Below, in pieces: positions 42,611 through 52,804 of a DNA stretch of 60,843 bases (the first letter of the stretch is position 1; the number at the start of each line of letters is the position of its first letter). The stretch covers positions 1 through 60,843 of the forward strand of contig JARFTX010000015.1 in NCBI GenBank assembly GCA_029289265.1. Direction: 5' to 3'. Under the pieces are notes generated by a model that was not told the origin of the DNA, ran no database searches, and saw only the letters and a program-made list of their open reading frames with translations. The stretch comes from Gammaproteobacteria bacterium. Lineage in GTDB: Bacteria; Pseudomonadota; Gammaproteobacteria; Burkholderiales; Rhodocyclaceae. The translations under genes were made by a program, and so were the position numbers.

Positions 42611-44020
42611 TCACTCACCATGGGCGACACTGAAGGTCAGGCGGACTTGCGTGCCGGCCTGCTCCCGGCTGTCGAGCTGCACCCCCCCGTCGAAGCGCTC
42701 CATGATGCGCTTGACCAGCGCGAGCCCGACGCCGAGCCCCGTCCGCTTGGTGGTGTGGAACGGTCGGAACGCCATCGCCAGCTGCTGTTCGGTCATGCCG
42801 GTGCCGGAATCGCTGATCGTCAGCACGACACGACCCGCGCCGAGGTTCGGAGCGAGCGAGACGGTGAGTCGCCCGCCCTTGGACATGGCTTCGATCGCAT
42901 TCGAGACGACGCTGTTGAGCACCTGAGTCATCAGCGGCCCGTGTCCGATCACGCGCGGCGCGTTCGGCACCGGCGTCCATTCGACCTCGATGCGCGCGCG
43001 CTCGATCTGCTGTTCGAAGGCGGCCAGCACCTCGGCCACCGCCCGATTGAGGTCGACGCCCTCGCGCTCGTCGCTGATCGGCCGCGAGTACAGCAGCAGC
43101 TCACGCACCCAGCGCGAAAGGCGATCGACCTGACTGATGATGTCGCTGATGTTCTTCCGCGCCGGCACGGCATCGCCGTCGAGCGCGAGCTCGGCGCTCG
43201 ACCGGATCGTCGCCAGCGGATTCCGCAACCCATGCGCCACCGCCGAGGACATCTCGCCGAGGGCCACCAGGGTCTCGTTCTCGATCAACAGCCGCTGCTG
43301 TTCCTTGAGCTGTCTTGCGGCGCGACGGACGATCCAGAACAGCGCCAGGTAGATCACCGCCGCCCCGAGCAGCGTCGCCGTCCACAGCAGGACATAGGCG
43401 CGCTGCATCGTCGACATCAGCTCTGCCGGCTCCTTGTAGATCTCCACCACGGCCGCGACCTCTCCTTCCGGGCTGAAGAGGGGAATGTAATTCTCGATGT
43501 ACAAACCCTGAGGCGGACGCAAGAAGTACTGCTCCGAAGTTTCTCCCACCGTTTTGGCATAACCCCGGGCGACCATCACGCGCGACCGGAACGCCTCTTC
43601 GAGTTCCGCATTCTGGAGGCCCGCCTTCCCGATCAGCGTAGGATTGGTCGCCCACACTACGACCCGGTCGGGTGCGAACACCTTGGCGAGCAGCACATCG
43701 GGAAGCGTGCGGATATGGTCGAAGAACTCATTGCGGACCCGCACCAGATGGTCTTCGGATACGCCGAGGCGGTCGCCGTCCTCGCGATAATCGAGAAACT
43801 GCCCGATGGTGATCCCCGGACCGAGGGCGGCATGGCGGACCTCGGCTTCGGCGATGTTCTGAATGAACTGGGCGCTCAGCATCGCATCGCGCTGAACCGT
43901 CTCTTCGACGACGAACCTCGAGACCACCATGCCGACCACTACGGAGATGGCAGCGATGACCACCAGGCTGACTATGGAAAACCAGCGAAGCAGATTGAAT
44001 GGCTTGGTGGTGCCGGTCAT
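42611..44020 (-). CDS. Membrane sensor histidine kinase (DctB/NtrB-like)
   Basis: The 469-residue protein has two membrane spans (about 11-33 and 208-230) around a periplasmic sensor of about 175 residues that looks like a Cache-type fold, then a HisKA domain with the phosphorylated His near 262 ([13 protein letters not shown]) and an HATPase with SDSGTGM and [13 protein letters not shown]. Its product would phosphorylate the regulator encoded directly downstream. Its promoter has a GGGGAA dyad over the start site (44061-44105), suggesting autoregulation. Confidence 0.93.
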   Translation of the reverse strand: MTGTTKPFNLLRWFSIVSLVVIAAISVVVGMVVSRFVVEETVQRDAMLSAQFIQNIAEAEVRHAALGPGITIGQFLDYREDGDRLGVSEDHLVRVRNEFFDHIRTLPDVLLAKVFAPDRVVVWATNPTLIGKAGLQNAELEEAFRSRVMVARGYAKTVGETSEQYFLRPPQGLYIENYIPLFSPEGEVAAVVEIYKEPAELMSTMQRAYVLLWTATLLGAAVIYLALFWIVRRAARQLKEQQRLLIENETLVALGEMSSAVAHGLRNPLATIRSSAELALDGDAVPARKNISDIISQVDRLSRWVRELLLYSRPISDEREGVDLNRAVAEVLAAFEQQIERARIEVEWTPVPNAPRVIGHGPLMTQVLNSVVSNAIEAMSKGGRLTVSLAPNLGAGRVVLTISDSGTGMTEQQLAMAFRPFHTTKRTGLGVGLALVKRIMERFDGGVQLDSREQAGTQVRLTFSVAHGE

Positions 44021-44060
44021 GTTTTGATGACCCCGCGTGCTCAGTCGGTCAAAGGTCCAT

Positions 44061-44105
44061 CTGGGGAATTTCCCCCATTATCTATCCGGACACATTAGGT
44101 TACAA
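44061..44105 (-). promoter_or_regulatory. Sigma-70-type promoter with a GGGGAA dyad on the start site
   Basis: Minus strand TTGTAA (44105-44100), 17 bases, GATAAT (44082-44077), followed without gap by TGGGGGAAATTCCCCAG. A dyad from about -6 to +10 is a repressor position, unlike the upstream enhancer positions elsewhere in this window. The region 44105-44318 holds nothing else that I recognise. Confidence 0.72.
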
Positions 44106-44317
44106 GCATGGCGTCATCAATACGCCAGTCAATCGACCTACCCGCTCCGGGCAACGAGAATCTCCTGGCAAGGTCTGCTGCGGGAAGCCTCCCCGGGCAC
44201 GCCTCCGGACGAAGGCGACGGCATCCGGCCACACACTCGGGGGATGACAAGAAGCCACTCCGATCACGGCTCTGACCCGCATGCCATGCCGATGGTTCTC
44301 GGTTCTCTGCAGCGGGG

Positions 44318-45748
<1,431 letters not shown>

Positions 45749-45821
45749 GGCCATTCCTGTCTGCATTGGCTGGAACTGCGCAGGCTCGAGACGCGCGACC
45801 GCAGCGAGCGCAAAGCCTCGC

Positions 45822-47378
45822 TCATGCCGCCGCGACCTCCTCCAGCGGCAGCACGATGTGCGCGACCGTGCCTTGGCCCGGTACCGAGGTGAGCGTGATC
45901 TCGCCCCCGGCGCTACGAATCAGCTCACGACTGAGCGGCAAACCCAGGCCAGAGCCTCTGCCGGCTTCCTTGGTCGTGAAGTACTCGTCGAAGGCGCGCT
46001 CCAGGGTCTCCGCGTCCATGCCGCGGCCGTTGTCGGCGACCTCGATCACCGCCGCATCGTCGCTCGCGTGCGTGCGGATCACGATTCTCGCCGGGCCGTC
46101 CTGTGAACCGTCCTCGAGCGCATCCGCAGCATTGATCAACACATTCATCAGCACCTGGGTGACGTGGTCGGCGACGACTCGTACCGCCGGCAGGTCACTA
46201 TCCAGCTCCGGGCACAGCTCGACCCCGCGGAAGCGCCGGTCGTAGCCGACGAAATTGCAGGTATTGCGGATCAGCTGGTTGAGATCGAGCAACTCCGGAT
46301 GCAAGGGCTGCGGGCGCGTGAAATCCGAAATCTGACGGGTGATCAGGGAGATGCGCCGCGCCTGCTCGAGGATCAGTCCGGGCTGGCAGATGTTGCCGTG
46401 GTTGGCGCAGGTCTCGCTTCGCGTCACGTCGTTCATCACCGCCGCAACACCGGTGATGGCGGCGATCGGATTGTTGATCTCGTGGGCAAGCTGTGCCGCG
46501 AGCGAACCCACGGCCGCCATCTTCTCGCGATGGAACTGTTCCTGCCGGGCACGCTCGATATGCCGTTCCCGTTCCCGCAAGTCGTGTTGCATCTGATTGA
46601 CGGCCGTCATCAGGCCACCCAGCTCGTCGTTGCGCGTCACCGCAAGCGGCTCGCCCCGGTGCCCGTCCACGATCTCCCGCGCATGGCGTTCCAGCTTGCG
46701 AATGTCCCAGGCGAGGCGATTGAAGAAAGTCGCGGTGACCGCGCCGAGCACGATCAGACCGACCACCACCATGGCGAAGCCTTGAAGCGCCAGGCGGTCG
46801 TAGGTCTCGCGGTACGCCTCGAGCAGGCGCAGCCGATGGGCGTGTGTTGTCTGCGTGATCTCGTCGAGTTCGACGACCAGCTCATTGACGGTGGCGCGAG
46901 CAAGCTCGAGCACGGGCTGACTGGGCGCGCGGACCATATCGTCCACCAGCGCATGCAACTTGCGCGACAGCATGAGCACGCCCGGGTGGGTCCTGCCGAT
47001 GACATCGACGTAGACGAGCGCCGCCTCGATCTCGATCAAGGTCAGCAGCATCGACGCGGACGCTTCGCCGGCCGAGGCCGCGGCCGTGACTGCGGCCTGC
47101 GTGCGGGCCATGGACGTGTTCACCTGCACGAGCTGCTCTTCGACCCGGTGCACCCTCTCGAGATCCTCGACCAGCACCAGCAGCTTCTTGCGCTCGACGT
47201 CGCTGAAGACGCCGATCAGCAGCGCATAGCACACCAGCAGGATGAAGGCGACGATCCCCTTCGCTCGCAGGGATACGGTACGCGGCGGCGGGCTGCTCTC
47301 GTCGACGCCCGCAATCTGCGGGTCGGCGGAATTCTCGGGGTGGCCGGAGTCTTGCCCCGACAAGCGTGCTTCCATCAT
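45822..47378 (-). CDS. Membrane sensor histidine kinase with helical-bundle sensor and HAMP
   Basis: About 518 residues: a membrane span near 40-60, a periplasmic four-helix-bundle-like region with Ala/Ser-rich helices, a second span near 205-230, a HAMP domain, HisKA with the His near 297 (AAQLAHEINNPIAAITG) and an HATPase (DNGRGMD; GSGLGLPLSRELI). The start is uncertain: GTG 47420, ATG 47378 or ATG 47375. It forms an operon with the regulator at 44318. Two kinases feeding sigma-54 regulators recall MnxS1/MnxS2/MnxR of Pseudomonas putida. Confidence 0.92.
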   Translation of the reverse strand: MMEARLSGQDSGHPENSADPQIAGVDESSPPPRTVSLRAKGIVAFILLVCYALLIGVFSDVERKKLLVLVEDLERVHRVEEQLVQVNTSMARTQAAVTAAASAGEASASMLLTLIEIEAALVYVDVIGRTHPGVLMLSRKLHALVDDMVRAPSQPVLELARATVNELVVELDEITQTTHAHRLRLLEAYRETYDRLALQGFAMVVVGLIVLGAVTATFFNRLAWDIRKLERHAREIVDGHRGEPLAVTRNDELGGLMTAVNQMQHDLRERERHIERARQEQFHREKMAAVGSLAAQLAHEINNPIAAITGVAAVMNDVTRSETCANHGNICQPGLILEQARRISLITRQISDFTRPQPLHPELLDLNQLIRNTCNFVGYDRRFRGVELCPELDSDLPAVRVVADHVTQVLMNVLINAADALEDGSQDGPARIVIRTHASDDAAVIEVADNGRGMDAETLERAFDEYFTTKEAGRGSGLGLPLSRELIRSAGGEITLTSVPGQGTVAHIVLPLEEVAAA

Positions 47379-47622
47379 GAATCCCGTATGAACAAGCGTC
47401 CGACTATGCAGCCGCTGCACTGGGCTACACTATGGCCCGGCATACAGCCGCGAGCGGCATAGCGCCGCGTCGACGAGCGTCAATCTTACCGCATCGGACA
47501 GCCGCCATCGCGCGAAGCTCCCAGTCGGTACGGTTATTGCATTACCGTGCATTCGCCCCCATGGAGAGCGGGACCCATGCGGCGCGCCGGCCCCGCCCCG
47601 CGAGACAAGGAGTAACGACCTC

Positions 47623-48132
47623 ATGCTGTTCCGCATCCTGCTGTGCCTGACGCTTTTCGCCGGCGCCGCCCACGCATCCCCACTCGACGAGGCCCTGCGC
47701 GCCTACGATGCGGAGGACTTCGCGACCGCCGCAAGATTGCTCGCACCGCTCGCCGAGAAGGGCGATGCGACCGCCCAGGAAAAGCTTTCCATCATGTACT
47801 TCTATGGACGCGGCGTTCCCGAGAATGAGAAACTGGCGCTGCAATGGGCGCTTCGAAGCGCCGATCAGGGCAACCTCGAAGCCATGTTCCTGATAGGATC
47901 GATGTACCTTTTCGGCGACGAACTTCCCGCGACGGTGAAGGATCCGGACGTCGAGGCGGCGAAGTGGTATTTCGAGGCCGGCAGTCGCGGTCACGCGGAT
48001 GCGGCGTACGGCCTCGGGCTATTGTTTCTGGCGGGCAAGGGCGTCGTGCAGGATCAGGACGAAGCCCTGAGGTGGATACGCCACGCAGCCGAACTGGGCC
48101 ACGCGCAGGCGAAGTCCTTCCTCGACAAATAG
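47623..48132 (+). CDS. Exported Sel1-repeat protein
   Basis: A 169-residue protein with a signal peptide (cleavage near AHA) and about three Sel1/TPR-like repeats (AQEKLSIMYFYGRGV; AMFLIGSMYLFGD; AAYGLGLLFLAGKGV). AAGGAG precedes the ATG. First gene of a plus-strand group running to 51369. Such proteins are usually periplasmic scaffolds; the partner is unknown. Confidence 0.9.
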   Translation: MLFRILLCLTLFAGAAHASPLDEALRAYDAEDFATAARLLAPLAEKGDATAQEKLSIMYFYGRGVPENEKLALQWALRSADQGNLEAMFLIGSMYLFGDELPATVKDPDVEAAKWYFEAGSRGHADAAYGLGLLFLAGKGVVQDQDEALRWIRHAAELGHAQAKSFLDK

Positions 48133-48242
48133 AGTCCGGGCGTGCAGCGATCCCTCGCCCGGAGGCCGCAAGGCGGATACTCCGGCATGAACGCCGGCAG
48201 GATCGGCGATACGAAAGCACGGGGATCGGGCGGGGGGACGGA

Positions 48243-49121
48243 ATGAGCATGCATCGATGGGCAGCAGCCCTGCTGCTCGCGCTGCTGACGGGTGTGGCTT
48301 TCGCGCAGGCGCCGGTGGCCGATGCGGACAAGGCACGCACCCTGATCGAACAGAAGATTCGCCTGGTCGAGATGTTGATCAACTCGCCCGCGGCGAGAAA
48401 TGCTCCCTACGGCCGCGAAGCCGAGGCCGCGGCACTGGTCGAACACGGTCAGCAAGCCATTGACGAAGCCCGGCAGGCGCTCGCCGCGGAACGCTTCGAC
48501 GAGGCCGGCGCGCGCCTCGACGAGGCGATCAAGTTCGTGTCGGCGGCCTCGCGCCGTCTGTCGGGGAGCGGTACCACCCTGCCCGAGAGCGCCCAGCGCA
48601 AGAACCTGCAGGACCTTGCCGATCAGGTGGCGATGTACCGTGCCTCGGTCTACGACATGACCCGCAGCGGCAACAACCAGGGCGCCGCGCGCGACTTGCT
48701 CGCACGCATCGATGCCCTCAGCGCGGAGTCCCAGCAACTCTCCAATAGCGGCCGCTTCGCCGATGCGAGCCGCGCGATGGCGGAGGCGTACAAGATCGCC
48801 GTCGAGGAGATCTCGCGCCTGCGCGCCGGGGAGCAAGTCGTGATGTCGCTTCAGTTCGACACCCCCGCCGAGGAGTTCGCCTACGAGCAGCGGCGCTACG
48901 GCAGCAACGAGATCATGGTCGAGATGATGATCGGCGAAGGCCGCGCCGAGGGCGATCGCCGCCGCCTGGTCGATCGGTTCGTCGACGAGGGCCGTCGGCT
49001 CAAGGGCGAAGCCGATGCGCGGGCGCGCGCCGGCCAGTACGAGGACGCGATCGCGTTGATGGAGCAGGCGACGGGCCAGCTCAACCGCGCACTGCAGTCC
49101 ATGGGCGTGCCGGTTTTCTGA
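48243..49121 (+). CDS. Exported helical protein, function unknown
   Basis: A 292-residue protein with a signal peptide (cleavage near AFA) and then almost pure alpha-helix with repeats such as ALVEHGQQAIDEARQALA and RFDEAGARLDEAIKF, TPR-like or coiled. No catalytic motif. The ATG at 48243 follows a G-rich ribosome site. Its stop is 12 bp before the next gene, so the pair is probably co-translated. Confidence 0.85.
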   Translation: MSMHRWAAALLLALLTGVAFAQAPVADADKARTLIEQKIRLVEMLINSPAARNAPYGREAEAAALVEHGQQAIDEARQALAAERFDEAGARLDEAIKFVSAASRRLSGSGTTLPESAQRKNLQDLADQVAMYRASVYDMTRSGNNQGAARDLLARIDALSAESQQLSNSGRFADASRAMAEAYKIAVEEISRLRAGEQVVMSLQFDTPAEEFAYEQRRYGSNEIMVEMMIGEGRAEGDRRRLVDRFVDEGRRLKGEADARARAGQYEDAIALMEQATGQLNRALQSMGVPVF

Positions 49122-49133
49122 GGAGCGGCGCCG

Positions 49134-49922
49134 ATGCTTAGGACTTTTCTGCTTGCACTGCTGGCCTCGCTGCTCATGCCGGCCCACGCCGATCACGCCG
49201 GCGCGATGAGCGATGGACCCGAGCCGTCCGCCGTGAATCTGGCGGGCCAGCAGCGCATGTTGTCGCAGCGCATCGTCAAGGCTTACGCCCAGATCGGCCT
49301 CGACATCCTGCCCGACCTGGCCCGCGCCCAGATGCTCGACGCCATGCTGCGCTTCGAGGCCAATCTCGACGCGCTGGCGCCCCACGTCGCAGCCGTACCG
49401 GATGGCGCCAATGCGTATCGCAACCTGGCCAACACCTGGAAGGCTCTTCGGGATTCGGCCAATGCACCGGTTTCGCGCGATGCGGCCCTGATGCTGTCGC
49501 GCCAGAGCCGAGCGGTGCTCGATGAGGCTGACCGCCTGACCAAGCTTCTCGAAGAAGTCTCGACCGAGCCCGGGGCCGTCGCCGTCAACCACGCCGGCAG
49601 GCTGCGGATGCTCTCGCAACGCCTCGCCAAGGCCTACCTGCTGCTCGCCTTGGGCATCGACGAGCCGGAGGTGCGCGCCGAGCTCGACTCGACCGCGACG
49701 CGCTTCGCCGAGCGGCTCGCGTGGCTGTCGGAACTGCCCGAAAATTCGCCGGATGTCCGGATCGAACTCGAAGAGATCGAACTGCAGTGGACCTGGCTCA
49801 GGACGGCGATCGATCTCGGCAATGCACCGTCCTTCCCGCTGGTGGTGGTGGAAGCGGCCGAATCGATCCTCGAAGCCACCGATCACCTGACCCGACTCTA
49901 CGAACAGCAGAACCGGCCGTGA
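49134..49922 (+). CDS. Exported protein with two PilJ/NarX P-box-like domains
   Basis: The 262-residue protein has a signal peptide and two copies of a four-helix sensor motif: VNLAGQQRMLSQRIVKAYA (near 35-53) and VNHAGRLRMLSQRLAKAYL (near 152-170). The pattern resembles the N-terminal P-box of the nitrate sensors NarX/NarQ and of PilJ (PF13675-type). There is no membrane or signalling output domain, so it would be a free periplasmic binding protein. It lies 28 bp upstream of the Tat-exported oxidase gene. Ligand unknown; nitrate/nitrite or a metal oxyanion are guesses. Confidence 0.88.
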   Translation: MLRTFLLALLASLLMPAHADHAGAMSDGPEPSAVNLAGQQRMLSQRIVKAYAQIGLDILPDLARAQMLDAMLRFEANLDALAPHVAAVPDGANAYRNLANTWKALRDSANAPVSRDAALMLSRQSRAVLDEADRLTKLLEEVSTEPGAVAVNHAGRLRMLSQRLAKAYLLLALGIDEPEVRAELDSTATRFAERLAWLSELPENSPDVRIELEEIELQWTWLRTAIDLGNAPSFPLVVVEAAESILEATDHLTRLYEQQNRP

Positions 49923-49950
49923 CATCGGCCGGGGCGCACCAGGAGCCGCA

Positions 49951-51369
49951 ATGACGTTTTCCCGCCGCGACTTCATCAAATCCGCTGCCGCGATGACCGG
50001 GGCACTGGCGCTGCCATGGGGCTCTGTGCGTGCCGCCAACGAATTCCGGACGCTGCGCGCGGGGCTGTTCGATCAAGCCCTGCGCGAGGGCGGACCGGAG
50101 ACCAATTTCTGGGGCTTCGACGGCAGCGTACCCGGCCCCCTGCTGCGCTATCGCAAGGGCGAGTCGGTGCGTCTGACCATCGATAACGCCCTGCCCGTCG
50201 ACACGGCCGTGCATTGGCACGGCGTGCGCGTGCCCAGCGCGATGGACGGGGTGCCCCACGTGACCCAGGCACCGATCGCGCCGGGCGGGCGTTTCGACTA
50301 TGAATTCGTCGTGCCCGACTCCGGCACCTTCTGGTACCACCCGCATCAGATGAGCTTCGAGCAGGTGCCGCGCGGCCTCTACGGTGCCTTCATCGTCGAG
50401 GAAGACCGGCCGGTGGAGGTCGATCGCGACATCGTCTGGATACTCTCGGACGTGAAGATCGACGCCACCGGGCGCCAGGTCGAGGACTTCGGCCGGATTC
50501 TCGATTTCGCCAACGACGGCCGTCTCGGCAATCGCGTCCTGCTCGATGGCCGGCTCGCCGGAGAGGCTCGCGCGCTGGAAGTGCGCAGCGGCGAACGCAT
50601 CCGGCTGCGCCTCATCAATGCCGCCTCGGCCCGGATCTTCGATCTCGCGGTGGCCGGCCACACGCCACGGGTGATCGCCTACGACGGCCAGGCGGTCGCT
50701 CCGCACGAAGCGTCCTCGCTCGTGCTCGGGCCCGGCATGCGCACCGACCTGATCCTGGACTGCATGGCCCCGCCGGGCAGCCGCCATCCCATCGCCGACC
50801 GCCACCGCCGCAGCCTCGGCCCGATCGCCAGCCTGGTGTACTCCGACGAAGCCCCGCTGCGTCATACGCCGCTCGGGGCGCCGATCGAACTCGAACCCAA
50901 CGCCCTGCCCGAACCCGACCCGGCGTCCTGGCACGACCACTACATCATGTTCCAGGGCGGAATGAGAGGGGAGCCGGTGATCGGCGCGGTGGACGGCAAG
51001 CCGCTGCGCTCGCACGAGATCATGGAGTCGCATGGCCTCGCCTGGACGATGAATTACACGGCGGAACACGAGCACGCTTTGATGCACGTACCGCTCCTGC
51101 AACTCGGGGTCGGCGAGCACGTGTTGCTGCACATGGTCAATGACACGGACTACGTCCACCCCATGCATCTGCACGGCCACTTCTTCCGCGTCGTCGCCAT
51201 CGACGGCCGCCGCACGCCGCTGCAGGAGTGGCGCGACACGGTGTTGATGGCGCCACGCCAGACCATGGAAGTGGCCTTTGTCGCCGATAATCCCGGCGAC
51301 TGGATGTTCCACTGCCACATCCTGGATCACGCGGCGGGGGGGATGATGGGAACGATCCGGGTCGCCTGA
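49951..51369 (+). CDS. Tat-exported three-domain multicopper oxidase (CopA/CueO/McoA-like)
   Basis: A 472-residue protein with a twin-arginine signal SRRDFIK (residues 4-10) and all four copper motifs: AVHWHG near 89, FWYHPH near 131, HPMHLHGH near 400 and HCHILDHAAGGMM near 453; the last includes the T1 Cys and a Met axial ligand. A standard-size laccase-like enzyme, in contrast to the giant oxidase at 33 kb. Genomes of Mn oxidisers can hold more than one such enzyme; its substrate (Cu(I), phenols, Mn) cannot be told from sequence. Confidence 0.94.
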   Translation: MTFSRRDFIKSAAAMTGALALPWGSVRAANEFRTLRAGLFDQALREGGPETNFWGFDGSVPGPLLRYRKGESVRLTIDNALPVDTAVHWHGVRVPSAMDGVPHVTQAPIAPGGRFDYEFVVPDSGTFWYHPHQMSFEQVPRGLYGAFIVEEDRPVEVDRDIVWILSDVKIDATGRQVEDFGRILDFANDGRLGNRVLLDGRLAGEARALEVRSGERIRLRLINAASARIFDLAVAGHTPRVIAYDGQAVAPHEASSLVLGPGMRTDLILDCMAPPGSRHPIADRHRRSLGPIASLVYSDEAPLRHTPLGAPIELEPNALPEPDPASWHDHYIMFQGGMRGEPVIGAVDGKPLRSHEIMESHGLAWTMNYTAEHEHALMHVPLLQLGVGEHVLLHMVNDTDYVHPMHLHGHFFRVVAIDGRRTPLQEWRDTVLMAPRQTMEVAFVADNPGDWMFHCHILDHAAGGMMGTIRVA

Positions 51370-51505
51370 GAGCGAAGCCGGACCGCTTGTCTGCCTGCGA
51401 AGCGCCCGGGACGCTCGGGGCAGGCCGAGCGCACAGCCATCCGGGCCGATCGGCGATTTCCCGGCGCGCAATCCGGCCGGCACGAGTGCGCCTCGCAGCC
51501 CGAGC

Positions 51506-52108
51506 TCAGTCGGCCCCGAGCGCCTTCCTCACCTCGCGCGCAACCGCCTCGTCCGCCCAGTCGCGCTCGCCCAGATAGCGGTCGACGATGCGCCCGTCGG
51601 CATCGACGTAGAGCGTCAGAGGCAAAGCCATCACGCCCAGTGCCTTCATCGCCTCGTCGACCGACTCGGCGATCGCGATCGGCAAGCCCAGCTCATACTT
51701 GAGGACGAATTCGCGCACGAGATTCGCATCTTCGTCGACCGACAGGGCGGCCACGCGGATTCCGTCCGGCGCGAGCATCCCGCTCAGGCGGTCGAGCGCG
51801 GGCATCTCGACGCGGCACGGCGGACACCACGTCGCCCAGATGTTGAGCACCAGCGGCTCCCCCATCCACGCCTCGGTGGTGGCGGCCTCCCCGACCAGGG
51901 TGGTCATCGGCACGACCGCGAGCGAACCGAGGTCGGGCCGGGTGCGCTCCCCCAGCCACGCCGCCATCGGAAAGGCCAGCGCGACCGCGACAAGCAACAC
52001 CAGCAGCGGCCGATGCAGCCCGCCGGCGAGCCACGCCGCGGCGGCCGAAAGGTGATTGCGAGGCACCGCGCGCGCTGCGCCGGTTCGGCCCTGCTCGCGA
52101 GGCGTCAT
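51506..52108 (-). CDS. TlpA-type thioredoxin-like thiol:disulfide protein
   Basis: The 200-residue protein has one membrane anchor (about 34-52) and a periplasmic thioredoxin fold with active site WCPPC (94-98) and a cis-Pro in VMALPLTLYVD. TlpA/ResA-like proteins keep copper-chaperone or cytochrome cysteines reduced, which would suit the SCO and haem proteins here. Convergent with the oxidase gene. Confidence 0.92.
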   Translation of the reverse strand: MTPREQGRTGAARAVPRNHLSAAAAWLAGGLHRPLLVLLVAVALAFPMAAWLGERTRPDLGSLAVVPMTTLVGEAATTEAWMGEPLVLNIWATWCPPCRVEMPALDRLSGMLAPDGIRVAALSVDEDANLVREFVLKYELGLPIAIAESVDEAMKALGVMALPLTLYVDADGRIVDRYLGERDWADEAVAREVRKALGAD

Positions 52109-52239
52109 CGTTGCGCTCCTGGCGCCATGCGCCCTCCATGGATGAGATTCACGCCTGCAAGACCTGTCTCGGCGGCAACAGTTCCGGACGGCCGGCGCTC
52201 AAGCTCGTCGTGCGCCATCCCGGTCGAACCCCCGTCCCG

Positions 52240-52803
52240 TCACACGATGCGCGGCGGCGCGATCGCATCGCCGGTCGCCCGCAACGCACAGACCCGCTGC
52301 AGCATGGCCGGGCGCGGCGCGGCGATCTCACCCTGCTCGAAGGCGAGGATGGTGAAGTCGTCGGCGAGCCGGTCCAGCAGTTCGCCCGGCCGGAGCAGGA
52401 AATCGGGATTGGAGGGTCGCCCGAAACGCTCGTTGCCGAGCATGAAGGTTTCGTAGATCAGCAGGCCACCGGGCGCCACGCAGTCGAGAAGCCGCTCGAA
52501 GCGCGGCCGCCACAGGTAATTGACCACCACCACGGCATCGAAGCGACGGCCCGCCAATGGCCAGTCACCCGCCTCAAGGTCCGCCGCCAGCGCCTCGACG
52601 CCGGGCGTGCCGGCGAGCGTCGCGAGCGCGGACGCGTCGCGGTCGACGGCAAGCACGCGCAGGCCGAGCGCCGCCAGCGGCCGGGCATGCCGACCGCCGC
52701 CGCTGGCACAGTCGAGCACCGTCGCGCCGGGCGGGATCAGCGCGGCAAAGCGCATCACCCAGGGCGAAGGCGCACCAAGCGGATCGTGGATGGGCGTCGC
52801 CAT
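52240..52803 (-). CDS. SAM-dependent methyltransferase, TehB-like
   Basis: A 187-residue class I methyltransferase with motif I VLDCASGGGRHA near residue 29, AVDRD (acidic end of strand 2) and VVVVNYLWRP (motif IV region). The substrate is unknown. The start overlaps the region immediately downstream of the dehydrogenase gene (1 bp apart), so the two are likely co-transcribed. Confidence 0.88.
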   Translation of the reverse strand: MATPIHDPLGAPSPWVMRFAALIPPGATVLDCASGGGRHARPLAALGLRVLAVDRDASALATLAGTPGVEALAADLEAGDWPLAGRRFDAVVVVNYLWRPRFERLLDCVAPGGLLIYETFMLGNERFGRPSNPDFLLRPGELLDRLADDFTILAFEQGEIAAPRPAMLQRVCALRATGDAIAPPRIV

Positions 52804-52804
52804 C

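Noticed and set aside
47420-47623. GGGGAA dyad or sigma-54 element before the Sel1 gene
   Set aside because: None found; only a loose ACGGT...ACCGT repeat, too weak to report as a feature.
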